In this document: positions 44,937 to 56,340 of the stretch, piece after piece
Numbering within the stretch: position 1 is the first letter of the stretch
Layout of the letters: the number at the start of each line of letters is the position of its first letter
Assembly (NCBI GenBank): GCA_946800325.1
Contig: OX326958.1
Location: forward strand, 19,676,414 to 19,740,413
Direction: 5' to 3'
DNA length: 64,000 nt
Source of the DNA: Luzula sylvatica
Lineage: Eukaryota > Streptophyta > Magnoliopsida > Poales > Juncaceae
The notes under the pieces: generated by a model
The model's input: the letters and a program-made list of their open reading frames with translations, nothing else
Told to the model about the DNA's origin: nothing
Databases searched by the model: none
Program-made: the position numbers and the translations under genes

Positions 44937-46085
44937 TGATGAGCGGGTTTTTGGCGTGTTTAATATGTCGTTGTGGTAAAACCCCGAACAATCAACAAAA
45001 TTTGTAATCTAAGTTTGTACAGTGGCAAAAGTATAGATTCGTTCCACGGGGAGCAATTGCGTCAAAATTTGGATCAAAATGGATGAGAAATAACAAAGAA
45101 AATTCACAGAAGATAGTCCGTTACAACGGACATATGCTCCGTTACAACGGACATTAGGGTTATGGCTAACGTAGGAATTGATGTGATAGTCCGTTACAAC
45201 GGAGTATGTTACGTTACAACGAAAGTGGAAGTCCGTTATAACGGACAGAAACAGCGTTACAACGGATTGGTTAATCCGTTACAACGGACTGCTATTTCCG
45301 TTACAACGCACTAGTATTGAACTATTTGAGTGGAAATCCTGGTGAGTCCGTTACAACGGAGTTAAGTTGCGTTATAACGGAGTTCAACAAACTGAAATGA
45401 ATAAGGACTAACGATAGGTCCGTTGTAACGCAGTTCAGGTTCCGTTATAACGGAAGTATTTCTGGAATTTTGGTTTGAGATTTGATTTGCGAATTGAATT
45501 AAAGGGTTGTTTTTTAGATTGAATGAAGGGAGATTTAACTAAGTTCAAGGCAGTAATTCAAAGTAAGAGATCAAGTAAAAACACCAACAAAGATTCGATT
45601 CGAGTAATCAAGAAACTAAAGATTCATTAAACCGAGAATTCTTTACACAAACCCAATTTCGAATTTAAACTACAAGAATTACAAGAAAGGAAAGAAAACA
45701 CCTAGAGAGATGAAGAAAGCTTCGAGTCTCGTCTTGGATGCCTTCTCCGTTGCTTGAGATGCTAGAAAGCTAGTCGCCTCACACAACGTTTCCTTTCGTA
45801 CCGATCCACTTGCCAATCGAAGAAAGCTCCGTACCGGTTGAGTGAACTCGAGATTGCAAGAAGTCCAATTGGAAGAAAGCTTCCGAGTGGAATAGCGTAC
45901 ACTTGACTCCTTGCTTGCGTGGATTCGGATGAAGAAAGCTCCACCTCAATCCTCGCAACTCGATCTTCGTCGAAGTGTAAACCGATTCATCGAATGAAGT
46001 AAGCTTCTATTCGGTGATCGATTTTAGAAAATTATCGTTCGTAATTGCGATTCTTGCGTGTTCTTGAAAGTTCTTGGACTTGCTT

Positions 46086-46167
<82 letters not shown>

Positions 46168-46627
46168 GGCGTAAAAGAGCGTACCCAAACTCGTGGCCCT
46201 TTTTGTCTTATTTATAGCACTCACGGAGTCTTCTTATTGGCCACGAGTTGGTGAAGAGGATTGAGGGTAATGAGGTAATTTCCATCAAAGGTAGGTGGGC
46301 TGGATAAGGGCTAAGGATTGAGTGGTTTTCGTATAAACTTGTGTGTAACTTTTCATCATGATGATTGTTTGCCTCCCGTCTCATTCAAGTACCGAATATA
46401 TCGGTGTAATATATCATTTTTACTCCTCTTGACGTGTTGGAGACAACTACACTCTCCAAATTCCCAGAAACTCCTTCTAAGTCCTGTGATTAAGCAATAA
46501 AACACACTTAGTGAAGAAATATTCATGTTATCTCAAATATGATTAATAAAGTATATAGAATTGTTCTTCACAAGGACTAAAATCTCCAAATTAAGCATTA
46601 AATTTGTGCCTTATTTGCCTCACATCA
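44937..46627 (-). repeat. 5' LTR of element E
   Basis: The partner of 36074-37760, with a GA tract at 46087-46165 and TATA box at 46208-46217. It is followed by ATTAT. Confidence 0.95.
45117..45456. repeat. Palindrome array in the 5' LTR of E
   Basis: The same eleven or so copies as in the other LTR. By eye one unit differs (CTCCGTT for GTCCGTT near 45136). Confidence 0.93.
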
Positions 46628-46632
46628 ATTAT

Positions 46633-48305
46633 CTTCATTTTGGAATATTGAGATGTATTCGAAAAGAGGAAATGAACGCATGGTAGACATGGTTCGATAA
46701 ATGATAAGTCAAACGGATCTCCCAATTTTTTTTTGGGGATACGCCCTTGAGACAACGGCACTAATGAATGGTTGCATATATGATATGGACCATAAACCTT
46801 CTAATCGGTACAAAAGACGCCATATGAGATATGGATCGGAATGGTTCCGAAGTTGTCATTTGTACAGATTTGAGGATGTGAGTATATTTCGAAATTGGGT
46901 TCGATTAAACTCAATCCCAAATCTGAAAATTGTTCGTTTATCATATATCCTAAAGAAAACTAAAGGGTATTAGTTCTAACGTCCCGACGAAAATGAGATT
47001 TTTGTGGCTCGGAGAGATGCCTTCTTGGAGGAGGACATAATGCGCACAAGTTTGGAACTTGATGCCATTTATCTCTACGCGGGCAAGTGGGAGTAGAATA
47101 AATCTTGAAAGAGTTCGAGATATGAAAATGAACATTGTGCCGATGAAAGTTGACACGACTTCATCAAGAGTTGATGAATACGAGTCGAACACACAAAGGA
47201 ATTTTTCGTAGATCAAGTAGGCTATATCATAAGCCGGTAAATACGGATTTATCGTGGCTAATGATGATAGATCGAAATCATGTAATGATTCGATATCCTA
47301 CAAGGATGCTATGAAAAGTAATGATTCCACATGACATGATGTCATGAAATCTGAGATTCGATCCGTGTATATGATCAAGTATAGAACTTGATTTCATTAG
47401 TTTCCGGGTTAGACCCGTGAAATGTGAATGGGTTTTCAAGATGAAGAACCTACATGGATAGGAATTTGCATATATGCAAAGCAAGGCTTGTAGCGAAAAG
47501 TTTCATGCAATTCATAGTCGGACTATGAAGAAACATTTTCGCATGTTGCCATGCTTTCACATTCTCGAAATTCAGCTTGCCATGGTCGCGTATTATGACT
47601 ATGTGATGTGGCAAAATGGATGTCAAAACCGAATTTCTTGACAGAAATTTTATGAAAGGACGTGTTCTTGACACAACCTTACGGTTTTGTCGATTCATAA
47701 GAATCGGGGATAGGATATGCACGCTTTAATGATCCATATGATGGATTGGAGAAAGCTTCTCGGAATTGGAATATTCGTTTTGACGAAGTTATAAACTATT
47801 GTAACACTGTCGGAACGGATGGAAACTTTGTGTACACATGAAGGTTAGTGGGAGCCACGTTATATTTCTTGTAACGACAAAAGATTTATGCGAGACCGCT
47901 TATGAATTAAGCGTGAAGATCTATAGAATAGATCTAAGAAGTTCCTCGTTCTATATTATCACACGTATATCAACATATTGTTGAAAATAGTTTTCAACAT
48001 ATAACTCCTTGGAGGAGTTAAATCGAAATGTCGAATGGCATACATTTTTGTGACTTGATGTGAGACATCAAGCAGCGCAAAAATAAAAATGATATGATGC
48101 TTCACATTTTGATGTGAGAATCTATTATGTATGCCATGATATGTATGTGGATATTTGTTGTACGGATGAAGCGTCTAATTTACCGTCAATAAAATCCCAG
48201 GGAATCACATGAGTTTGAATGTAATACGATTACATGAGACTAACTCTTGTGAATGTATAATGGTTATACATATATATACATAATGGTTATGTATATTTAA
48301 ACCCA
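46633..48305 (+). pseudogene. Integrase C-terminal and reverse transcriptase remnant of B
   Basis: Collinear with A 5370-7035: FFWGYALETTALMNGC at 46727, the altered MDHKPSNRYKRRHMRYGSEW frame at 46785, and NWNIRFDEV near 47770. It shares with A changes not found in D, showing common descent from a defective copy. It stops at 48305 at the junction with gypsy F. Confidence 0.75.
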
Positions 48306-48900
48306 TCGCGAAGAGGTTGAAGTTCATCAGGTAACTCGTCACTAAGCACGTCTTTATAGGCATCCAATATAGGCTCAACCAAGTTGAGACCGCTCGGGCT
48401 CTGCCCGTTCTTGCCAAAGGTGTTCGAGACCACAACAAAACAAACTCCTTCTTCTTGTAATGCTTGCTCGAATTCTTCCAGAGGCACGCAAAATCCTGCT
48501 TTCTTCTCCTTAGAAAATCTTTTTGTATCGGGGTTATTAATACCTTTTTTCCTTCGGCTTGAACTGTGAATGTATGCTCTCTTCCATCGTAAATTGCCCT
48601 GTTATCGTATTGCCACGGCCGACCTAGGATAAGATGAGAAGCATCCATCGGTACGACATCGGCGCGAACGGTATTGGTGTAGTGTGGCCCAATAGAAAAC
48701 TCGACTTGACACCGCCTTTTGAATTGTATTTCAGCGTCCTTGTTAACCCATCCTAGCTTGTAAGGGTGCGGGTGCACGGTTGTCACGAGATTGAGCTTCT
48801 TGACATGATCTTCGGATATGATATTCTCCCAACTTCCTGAATCGATTATCATGTTGCACTTCTTCTCGCCAATTGTGCACCACGTCTTAAAAATAGCGTG
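48306..48900 (-). pseudogene. Gypsy F protease and start of pol
   Basis: Minus strand from 48900: MIIDSGSWENIIS contains the DSG of a retroviral-type aspartic protease (first residues of the frame at 48852), followed by HLILGRPWQYD, the C-terminal GRPW motif. Further on LVEPILDAYKDVLSDELPDELQPLRD is the linker before reverse transcriptase. A frameshift lies near 48500 and a TGA, probably from CGA, just before the protease. Confidence 0.85.
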
Positions 48901-49908
48901 TCATTTCCAATTGTCTTTGCTCGGTGGGGCTAAGCAAAGTCGCCTCGTAACTAGACTTTCATCGGACACTTCATCGGGATTAGCCTCGTAAACTCCATCA
49001 TCTTCATATCCGTTCCAGTTTTCTCCTTCCTCGTCATCGTATTCTTGTTTGGTCAAGAGTTGGGACCCTGTTTTAGGACATTCATTCGCGAAATGACCGA
49101 AATTGCTACATCGGTGGCATTTAATATGTGCTTTGCGATTGTTTGGTGGTATTAAGTTGTTTGGGGTTGGCAAAAGAGGTGTTTGTGACTGAGAAGAAAC
49201 GTTTGTATGTTGTTTGAACAAATCTTGGTTCGTCTTTGAGGTTGACTCATTGAAGGCTCGACCTTCAGGAGGTACGTTTCTTGGGTTAAAATTTCAATTT
49301 CGTGCTTGTTGTTGTTTTACCGCCCTTGCCTTGGATTGAGCCTCCGTCACATTACCGAAAGTGTGCACCGTCAACACATCTTGGATCGATGTACGAAGTT
49401 CGTTAAGGAATCATGCAACCCTTTGGTCCTCTAGCTCATTGAGTTGATTGCGAGCCTCGAGTTTGTAGAACCCTAGTGTGTATTCGTCTACACTTCTTGG
49501 TCCTTGCATGAGAGATTGGAATTGTCGAAATATAGTTTGTCGGTAATTGAGTGGTAAGAACTCACGATTCATCTCACGCTTCAAATCATCCCAACTGTTG
49601 AGAGGTGGGAGGTTGTCGAGGTAACGACGATATTTGAAGTTCTGCCACCACGCCGCCGCTCGCTCTCTGAAACGGACTGTAACTAAAGGAACTCGTTTGT
49701 CGAGAGGAATCTCCTTCAACTCAAAAACTTTCTCCCCGGTGTTGGTCCAATCGAGAAATTCTTCAGGTTTTAGGCAACCCGAAAAATCTGGAATCTCCAC
49801 GCGAATTCCGTTATCCCATCGGTCACGGTTTGGAGGTTGATCATTGCGGGGAGGATTATTTATGTTATGAGGAGGTTCTTCTTGTTGTCGAATGGTGAGG
49901 CGCTCCAT
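48901..49908 (-). pseudogene. Gypsy F gag
   Basis: Two pieces of one gag. 49908-49411 holds the gag domain (VEIPDFSGCLKPEEFLDW, AAAWWQNF, REFLPLNYRQT). It ends in TGA where TGG is expected (RVA-stop-FLNEL). 49221-48901 holds the CCHC zinc knuckle CHRCSNFGHFANEC. At least one more stop lies between them. The LTR-gag-protease order is that of Ty3/gypsy. Confidence 0.88.
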
Positions 49909-50083
49909 GAGAGTAGTGATAAGTTGAGTGTTGTGGTTTTGATTTTGGTCGAGATGCTCGAGTAAAGAAGTTTGGTTTCATTGCATTTGCTCAATAAGCG
50001 CTACAATATTTAGATCGGCCATGATTTGTTTGTAAAAAATAGTAGAGGTACAACTTCACGCAAACGCGAAGGTGGTTGTCGAA

Positions 50084-50098
50084 CTTGCTCTGATACCA
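50084..50098 (-). other. Primer binding site of gypsy F
   Basis: On the minus strand TGGTATCAGAGCAAG, complementary to initiator Met tRNA, two bases after the 5' LTR. Confidence 0.88.
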
Positions 50099-50100
50099 CT

Positions 50101-50529
50101 TGACGACAAACGATCCCAAATTCAACTTCGCGTGTACGGGTCTAATCTGGTTTAGTGAGATAATTAAGCAAAAAGAGAAACTCGAATTGGAGAAAAGAAA
50201 GAAAAGAGGAGAATAACAAGAGATAAGATGAAATTTATATTTGTTTTCTAATTGATGAAAGAAGATGACATGTCATCTCCTTTTATATCAAACACTTGAC
50301 TCTTGATTTACTCAATGATAATTAAAGAGAATAAATTGACTCTAGAAAACATAAACATATGAATGCACCTAGAGACTCTCAAATGACACTTAGAAATAAC
50401 AACATACTTAAATAATATAATTAAGATGCATGCGACTCTTCTTCTTCTTCTTTCTTGAACCGTCTTATTCTTGAACCTAACTCGGGTCCGAGTCAGAACC
50501 TGAGCCTGAGTCGGTGTGATTTTTCGTCA
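50101..50529 (-). repeat. 5' LTR of gypsy F
   Basis: 429 bp, beginning and ending with the 6-bp inverted repeat TGACGA/TCGTCA, adjacent to the primer site. The 3' LTR is missing, so the boundary at 50529 rests on the TG...CA termini and inverted repeat only. Confidence 0.7.
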
Positions 50530-50984
50530 TAGACTTTGCTAAGCCTAAGCATATTCAATGCACGGCCACTATTTTCCAATGCTCCAGCCAGAGCCACCCA
50601 TTATTCCCGAGAAAAACAAAGTTAAATCTCTGCTAATTAACCGGCTGTATTTTGTCATTCCGAGAATATTTTTAGGGTGCGTTTGGATGGCGATAAGTTA
50701 AGATTACCATGAAAATCACATTCTATGGGAATGACATTATCGTGTCATTGAAATATTGTTGATTCGATTGAAAATGTATATTCTAAAGAATGTCAATATT
50801 CTTTGATTTAATAATTTATGAAATGACCATTATATTCTTGAGATACATGAAATCAATTATATATTTTATATATTGATATCATCTAATATATTGTATATCT
50901 TTTTAATGTTAAATTCAATAATATTATATATTATTATATCCAATCATTTATACATCATTTTATGAATTGTTATTTAAATTAATT
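50530..50984. other. Flank between gypsy F and host unit 2
   Basis: No gene. GGGTGCGTTTGGATGGCG at 50677 is the kind of sequence found at MITE ends, but no inverted partner was found. Confidence 0.5.
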
Positions 50985-51249
50985 ATAATTATAATCATAC
51001 AAGCCCAAGTATATTATTTTTCTTAAAATAATTATAATTATATTATATTAATAATTATTAATAATTATTATAATTATTTAATAATTATGCTATATTTAAT
51101 CTATAAACACACACCCTAATTTAATCTATATTTAATCTGTAAAAAAAGAGTGAAACTTTTTGGTGGACGGAAGAAAAACTCTTGTTTTAGTTTTGAGTTT
51201 TCAGCGTACACTCCCACAGAAACCGAGTTTTTATATTTAATATTTGTCG

Positions 51250-51410
51250 TGTTTTTCTTTTCATAACGGTTGATATCTATACATAGAAAATGTACAAAAC
51301 TACAAATTGTGTTAGTTTGCCAATAAAGAAATAAATATAATTTCTTGTTTTCAATTTCTTTTCGACAGTTTATGCTTCTCTCCATTGCTTTTTCAAGAAC
51401 TTCATCTAAG
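51250..51410 (+). other. 5' UTR exon of F-box gene 2 with downstream intron
   Basis: Conserved with 11600-11779; donor TTCATCTAAG/GTATAT at 51410, acceptor TTTTGTCAG ending at 51978, predicting a 568-nt leader intron before the start codon at 52001. Confidence 0.6.
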
Positions 51411-52000
51411 GTATATCTCATCAAAGACACCCAATCGCCATTGTCTTTTCTACAATCTATTGGATTTTTGCCAACTTATACACATTTACGTAACCCATAA
51501 TTTGATTATTCATATCTTCACAGTGATGATATGATCTTTTGTCCTTTCGCCAATGGAATTTCTTTATTAATTTTTTATTGTTTAATTCCAATTTAAGATT
51601 ATCATCTCTTTCGATGATCAATTAAGATTGCTTACATCATTTTCTTGCAATTATTGTATGTAGAAATTTTCATTGAAACTATGAAGTAATCAAAATATCA
51701 TTGCTCATTTCAACTTTTAAGATATGGAGATATAGTCTAATAATATTATTGTTTATAGTAACTATGTTTTTTCTTCATCTTGCTTATCACTTCGATAAGC
51801 TCCTCTCCTCTTAATGCAAGTTGATCCACTACTGTCAGCAGAGTTTTTGTTAATCACATTATTTTATATATGTAAACTGACTTTGTGTATGACATTAAAA
51901 CAGTAAACAACAATTAATAAAACTAAGCTAATTCATGGATAAAAACTTAACTTGTTTATTAATTTGTTATTTTGTCAGTGAATCTCTACTACGACTTCAT

Positions 52001-53029
52001 ATGGATTGGGCACAACTAAATGATGACCTTCTTCGCCTCATCTCGAAGAAGTTCGGGGACTTATGTAGCTTTTCTTGCTTTCGTTGTGTTTGCGAAAATT
52101 GGCATTTAGCCATTGACCCTAGGGATCAGCCCCCACAACTTCCCTGGCTTCTCAAGAATGATTCGACCAGCGGAACTTCATCTAATTTCGCGTTCTATTC
52201 CCTTCAATCGAATAGAACTCACACTCTCCATATCCCCGAAGCAAAAAGATGTAATTTATTGGGGCGATCAAAACGGTATCTTATCATGCTCGACTATTCT
52301 ACCAGGACGACATCATTCGTCAATCCATTGACCGGAACCCATTTTAATATCCCCGGTCTACCGGGTACGGATTTTCGAATTTATCGACATCCTATCTTTG
52401 TAGGTCCTAATCCAACAGGAGATGGTGACATATTTATTCTGTATGGGTATGGAAAAGAAAAAAGAACATCTATTTTTGTGATATCGATGCAATTTGACGG
52501 TAAAGTGTTTACGAAGATGGTTGAAATGCATTTAAAAGGAATATGTGCATATTATAAAGGAAGATTGTTCTCGTTCTCTTATCATGATCATATCACGAAG
52601 GTTTTCGATGTAAAAAATGGAGATGAAGTATTAGAAATTCCAGGGCCAACAATATATAATTTAAATTATTTAATAGAGGTGTGTGGTGATTTGCTTGGGC
52701 TTTGGCTAGTGCAAAGCCCTGTTTGGTATGAACCGACGACCGGAACCCGGCGGTCCGGAACATATCAATGTGTTATGTACCGGTTAGAGGAGGACAGTGC
52801 AAACACCCGTTGGGTGGAGACAGCTAATGACATTGGCGACTACATGATTTTCTTGGATCCATTTAATGGTTTTTGTTTCAAAGCTAGTGATTTCGAAGGA
52901 TTTACGGGTAATTGCATATATTTAATAAATGAAAAGGACGAACTTGTACGGTACGACTTAAAAAACAGAAAGACGGAGATCCAATGCGATAATTGTCGGG
53001 CACCATGGTTCGTGCCTTGTTTGTACTAG
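52001..53029 (+). CDS. F-box protein with DUF295 domain, copy 2
   Basis: A 342-residue paralogue of the protein at 12499-13491, beginning MDWAQLNDDLLRLISKKF. F-box in residues 1-40, DUF295 domain after that with HPIFVGPNPTGDGDIF, NGFCFKASDFEGF and NCIYLINEKDELVRYDL. It carries the segment SPVWYEPTTGTRRSGTY (about residues 236-252), part of which is absent from copy 1. The frame extends 22 codons upstream, but that part lies before the splice acceptor. It would act as a substrate adaptor of an SCF ubiquitin ligase; substrates unknown. Open throughout. Confidence 0.85.
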   Translation: MDWAQLNDDLLRLISKKFGDLCSFSCFRCVCENWHLAIDPRDQPPQLPWLLKNDSTSGTSSNFAFYSLQSNRTHTLHIPEAKRCNLLGRSKRYLIMLDYSTRTTSFVNPLTGTHFNIPGLPGTDFRIYRHPIFVGPNPTGDGDIFILYGYGKEKRTSIFVISMQFDGKVFTKMVEMHLKGICAYYKGRLFSFSYHDHITKVFDVKNGDEVLEIPGPTIYNLNYLIEVCGDLLGLWLVQSPVWYEPTTGTRRSGTYQCVMYRLEEDSANTRWVETANDIGDYMIFLDPFNGFCFKASDFEGFTGNCIYLINEKDELVRYDLKNRKTEIQCDNCRAPWFVPCLY

Positions 53030-53827
53030 CATGGACTCCTCGGACTCCTCGTTCCGTTTTGACATATATATTTTTTAAAGTTTTAATGTGTAATTAATTT
53101 TTTTCCGTTGCATTTAAAATAATTTTAATATGAGCACATATGTGTGGATAATTATGTAATTATGTATTATTTTTGCATTGCATTTTCTTACATATTAACT
53201 TTAATAATTCAAATAGAAAATGTTATGTATGAACCATATTAATATGAAAGTTAAAATAAAGAGAAAATTTTAACATATGTATTTAACAGATTTTAATTTT
53301 TTTCCAAAAAAATACAATTAATATGATGTATGATTAATAATATTATACATTATTTTATTAATATTTCATAAATAAACTCTTCATTTTCCATTTGATAAGA
53401 TAACTTAATTTAAAAAAATAAATAATTAAATATACTTGAACCAACGTTGAAAATATATCAATATTTTATATATAAATTTTTCATTTTTCTATTTGTATTT
53501 TCTGGCATATACCTAACAAATATAATATGACTTTCTAAAAGTATTTAAAATTAATTGTTAAATAATAGACACTTAAATATTAACAAAAAAATTATAATCA
53601 TAACAAAAATATTAAGAATAATCCATAATGTCGTAAGAAAATATTGAGATTTTTATGATTAGGGGGGTAAACAGTTGAGATCCGGTTTGGATAGTGGTCA
53701 TACCAGATATGTATTCTTATTTTTCAGTCACATATATTCGGATATGAAACAACTCGGATCGGGATACGATCAAATATTAAAAGGTTTAGATATTGCCGGA
53801 CACATGGACCAAACTAGGATGAAATAA

Positions 53828-53863
<36 letters not shown>

Positions 53864-54536
53864 GGGGAGGATGATAGGGGGCTAAGATTAAGTAATTTAA
53901 TAGAATTTTATCATACAAATGATAAAAGTATAATTTTCATAAAAATATATTGACGTGTGATTTGTTGGGGCGCTTGGGCCCTAGCTAGCCCCTTAGTTCC
54001 GTCCCTGGTCGAATAAGAATCTTTTTCGGATAATTAAGGAGATAAAAAGCTTTGGATAGGAGGGAAATAATTTAGGATTTGAAAATATCTTGAAAATAGA
54101 TTTCATGTATTTTTTTTAAAATAAAATTGATTTATGAAACATGAATCATATGAATATGATTTTTTATTAAGTCTTACGAAATTATAACTATTTAAATATA
54201 AAATAAATTATGAAAAACGGATATCCATTTTTATTGTTACTCGTATTCGGATAGTATCTACATACGAATCTGAATCCGGATCCTGATCCGCTCGAATTGG
54301 ATAGTTAGTCGAATCCGGTGCGGATAATATCCGCATCGTTTAAAATTATGAACCTTAATTATGATACACGGCAGTTGATAGGATAATATCCAAATAGGGT
54401 TGGTCTCTCATGGACCGATCAGATCTTATAATTTTCATGGGAACACCAAAAGTCCAAGTCAACACTTTTCCCTGGTCACTCTTTCTCCAGATGTATGCAT
54501 CCCCAGTCCCCACAGTTCCTTATTTATTGAATATAG
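53030..54536. other. AT-rich spacer of unit 2 with a unit-specific insertion
   Basis: No gene. It matches 13492-14950 except for 53648-53885, present only here. That insert contains words like GATCCGGTTTGGATA and ends in the long G run. 54240-54340 has the GGATCCGG-rich sequence shared with unit 1. Confidence 0.6.
53831..53862. repeat. Homopolymer run of 32 G
   Basis: 32 consecutive G, followed by AGGGGAGG. Capable of G-quadruplex formation. Runs this long are also prone to sequencing or assembly length errors. Confidence 0.9.
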
Positions 54537-55153
54537 TCAATGTTCCAGAAATCGCTCGACGCTCGCTGGTCGGCAGACGACTATCAAGCGTCAAAGATGA
54601 TTAATCGGGAATCTCGACGGACCTCGGCGGATTTTTATTTTTTTATATTTAATATTTAAATTAATTAAACAAAATTATAAATCACAGTTTTTTTAATAAG
54701 TTTTGAATAATTTAAGTAACAAAATACACTACGTCACTAAACTAACATAAACTCAAATAATAATAATAATTTATATATATATAAATAATATTAAAAATAT
54801 GAAAAAATGTAGTCCAAATTTGTTTTTTTGAATAGTATCCGACAAACGATCGTTTTCATTATTGATGCCTAATTTTTTTTGATGTCAATGGAGATCCATT
54901 GGCAATCCATAACGAAAACGATCGTTATTTTGAATAGTATCCCACAGCCTCTCATAATATATAATTTTTTGTGCTTCACATTCAAACAACTAGGCTATGG
55001 ATGACAATTAAAAAAAAAAAAAACTTCTAAAAATCGGCTCGGCGGTGGCTTCCATAGTTGTTTGAATGTGAAGCACAAAACGCCAAGGACTTATCTCGAC
55101 GGCGGATCATCGAGGAACGATTAATCGGCCGCCAAGGCCGATTTCCAGAACAC
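54537..55153. mobile_element. 617-bp MITE with TIR about AATGTTCCAGAAATCG
   Basis: Left end TCAATGTTCCAGAAATCG, right end CGATTTCCAGAACAC, giving a 14-16-bp inverted repeat with a few mismatches. The exact 9-bp duplication TGAATATAG (54528-54536, 55154-55162) flanks it, and unit 1 has the empty site near 14948. A 9-bp duplication suggests a MULE-type MITE. Inside are two inverted-repeat pairs: 54967-54999 with 55049-55080, and 54844-54858 with 54917-54931. Confidence 0.88.
54967..55080. repeat. Long hairpin inside the 617-bp MITE
   Basis: TTTTGTGCTTCACATTCAAACAAC, then CTATGGATG, is matched by its complement at 55049-55080, with a three-base bulge. Stem about 30 bp, loop about 50 bp. The fold is of the size of a plant small-RNA precursor. 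Confidence 0.8.
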
Positions 55154-55674
55154 TGAATATAGTAAGACTTTTGGATAATTTGTTGATAATCGTTTATATC
55201 ATACCATGTTTCCAAATGTACAATGACCTGAAACCGACTCGCAACACGACTACAGAAAATCATGGTCCAATTAGTTCACTTGCTATCTCCCATCCGTCTC
55301 TTTCTATGCAAAGTTAACTCGCTTTCATTCTTACTGATACTAAAATCAGGTCTGCTCATTTCTTACACTTTCAGACCCCCCTTTATCCCCTCACTCTCCA
55401 AACAAAATCACTCAAATCTCTCTGATTAGTGCAAATCGTGATCAATGGATCCTCTCACGGTGAGTATTGTGATGGCCATAGTTGGGTGGATTGTGAGCCT
55501 GATAATTAGTCGGTCAAAGCGTTAGACAAATGGGCGAAAACCGTTAAACTCGGAAAAGAGGTCAGTGCCCTGAAAGAAGAGTTTCGTAAGATTGCCGGCC
55601 TCCTCTACGAAGTTAAAAGATCAAATGTCGACAACCCCCAATTAATCGAATATCTGAGAGATCTTCATCAATCG

Positions 55675-56340
55675 ATGTATGATGCGGAGGATCTTCTTGA
55701 TGAATTGGAGTATTATCGCCTCCAAGACGACTTCCAGACACCTGTCATTGTGCCTGGCAACAGTAATCTATTTTTTGGAATTAAAAAGATTTCGTGTCGT
55801 TCGGCCACTAATATTTTTGTTAAAGAACATGGGCCATCCATCCGCAAGCTTGATAGAAGTGACATGTCAAAACGGATTAATGGTGTGATAAAGAAACTAA
55901 AAGAAAATGGTGAGGAAGTGAGAGAGGCAGTCAAACTCGAAAAAATAGTTGGCCTTGCTGAGATAATCACCTTTGAGAATTTACGTCGAATTTTTGAAGA
56001 TTTTCAAAGGGCCTCAATGAACCAATACAATACAACCAGGATTCCCAATGATCATGAGGTTGTTGGGAGGGAAGAAGAGAAGATTCGAACATGGCATCTT
56101 TTGAAAGCCGGTAATTTGGGGGATGAAAACATCTCGGTTCTCCCAATTGTGGGTCATGGAGGTGTCGGTAAGACTACTTTTGCCAAATTCATTTACGAAG
56201 ATTCTGAAGTGAAAACATACTTTGATGTGCGATTGTGGCTTGAGGTATCGCCTACCTTGGATGTGGAGAACTCACACTTAAGATGGTACGTGATCTTGTT
56301 TCTTATAATAAACACGAAAGCGAAAAAGATGAAAGCCTAG
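55675..56340 (+). pseudogene. NLR2 piece: coiled-coil end to P-loop
   Basis: Open frame of 221 codons ending in out-of-frame residues after TLDVEN, where NLR1 reads TLDVEKLTLKMVRDLV. The single missing A near 56270 causes the shift. Confidence 0.85.

Larger units (their letters stand above)
36074..46627 (-). mobile_element. Athila-like Ty3/gypsy retrotransposon E, young and nearly intact
   Basis: 10.55 kb, minus strand, inserted in B with target duplication ATTAT (36069-36073, 46628-46632). LTRs of 1687 and 1691 bp differ at roughly ten places by eye apart from GA-tract length. The primer site matches Asp tRNA, gag and pol are long open frames, and a 1.7-kb non-coding tail follows pol. Palindrome arrays lie in both LTRs and the tail. 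One frameshift between gag and pol is the only obvious coding lesion. Confidence 0.95.
18447..48305 (+). mobile_element. Copia-like element B, sister of A, split by C/D and E, 3' LTR lost
   Basis: Left LTR 18447-19280, primer site, leader with a palindrome array, gag trace 20974-21234, then interruption at 21623-35522 by C and D, integrase traces 35528-36073, interruption at 36074-46632 by E, and more integrase and reverse transcriptase traces to 48305. Removing the insertions gives a sequence collinear with A from about 2581 to 7035. At 48305 the match to A stops (TTTAAACCCATCG) and gypsy F resumes, so the RNase H part, tail and 3' LTR were deleted. No target duplication can be shown. Confidence 0.85.
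16601..50529 (-). mobile_element. Ty3/gypsy element F (outermost of the nest, truncated)
   Basis: Reads on the minus strand: 5' LTR at 50529-50101, primer site, gag, protease, then reverse transcriptase to integrase at 18446-16601. The two halves were one gene: the right half ends ELPDELQPLRD and the left resumes [10 protein letters not shown], the normal gypsy order, with about 40 codons missing between them. Element B and everything within it lies in that gap. The 3' LTR is gone. The nonsense codons seen (TGA, TAA) fit old decay. Confidence 0.85.

Noticed and set aside
50677..51115. MITE starting GGGTGCGTTTGGATGGCG
   Set aside because: No matching inverted end or target duplication found; the downstream sequence belongs to the host duplication.
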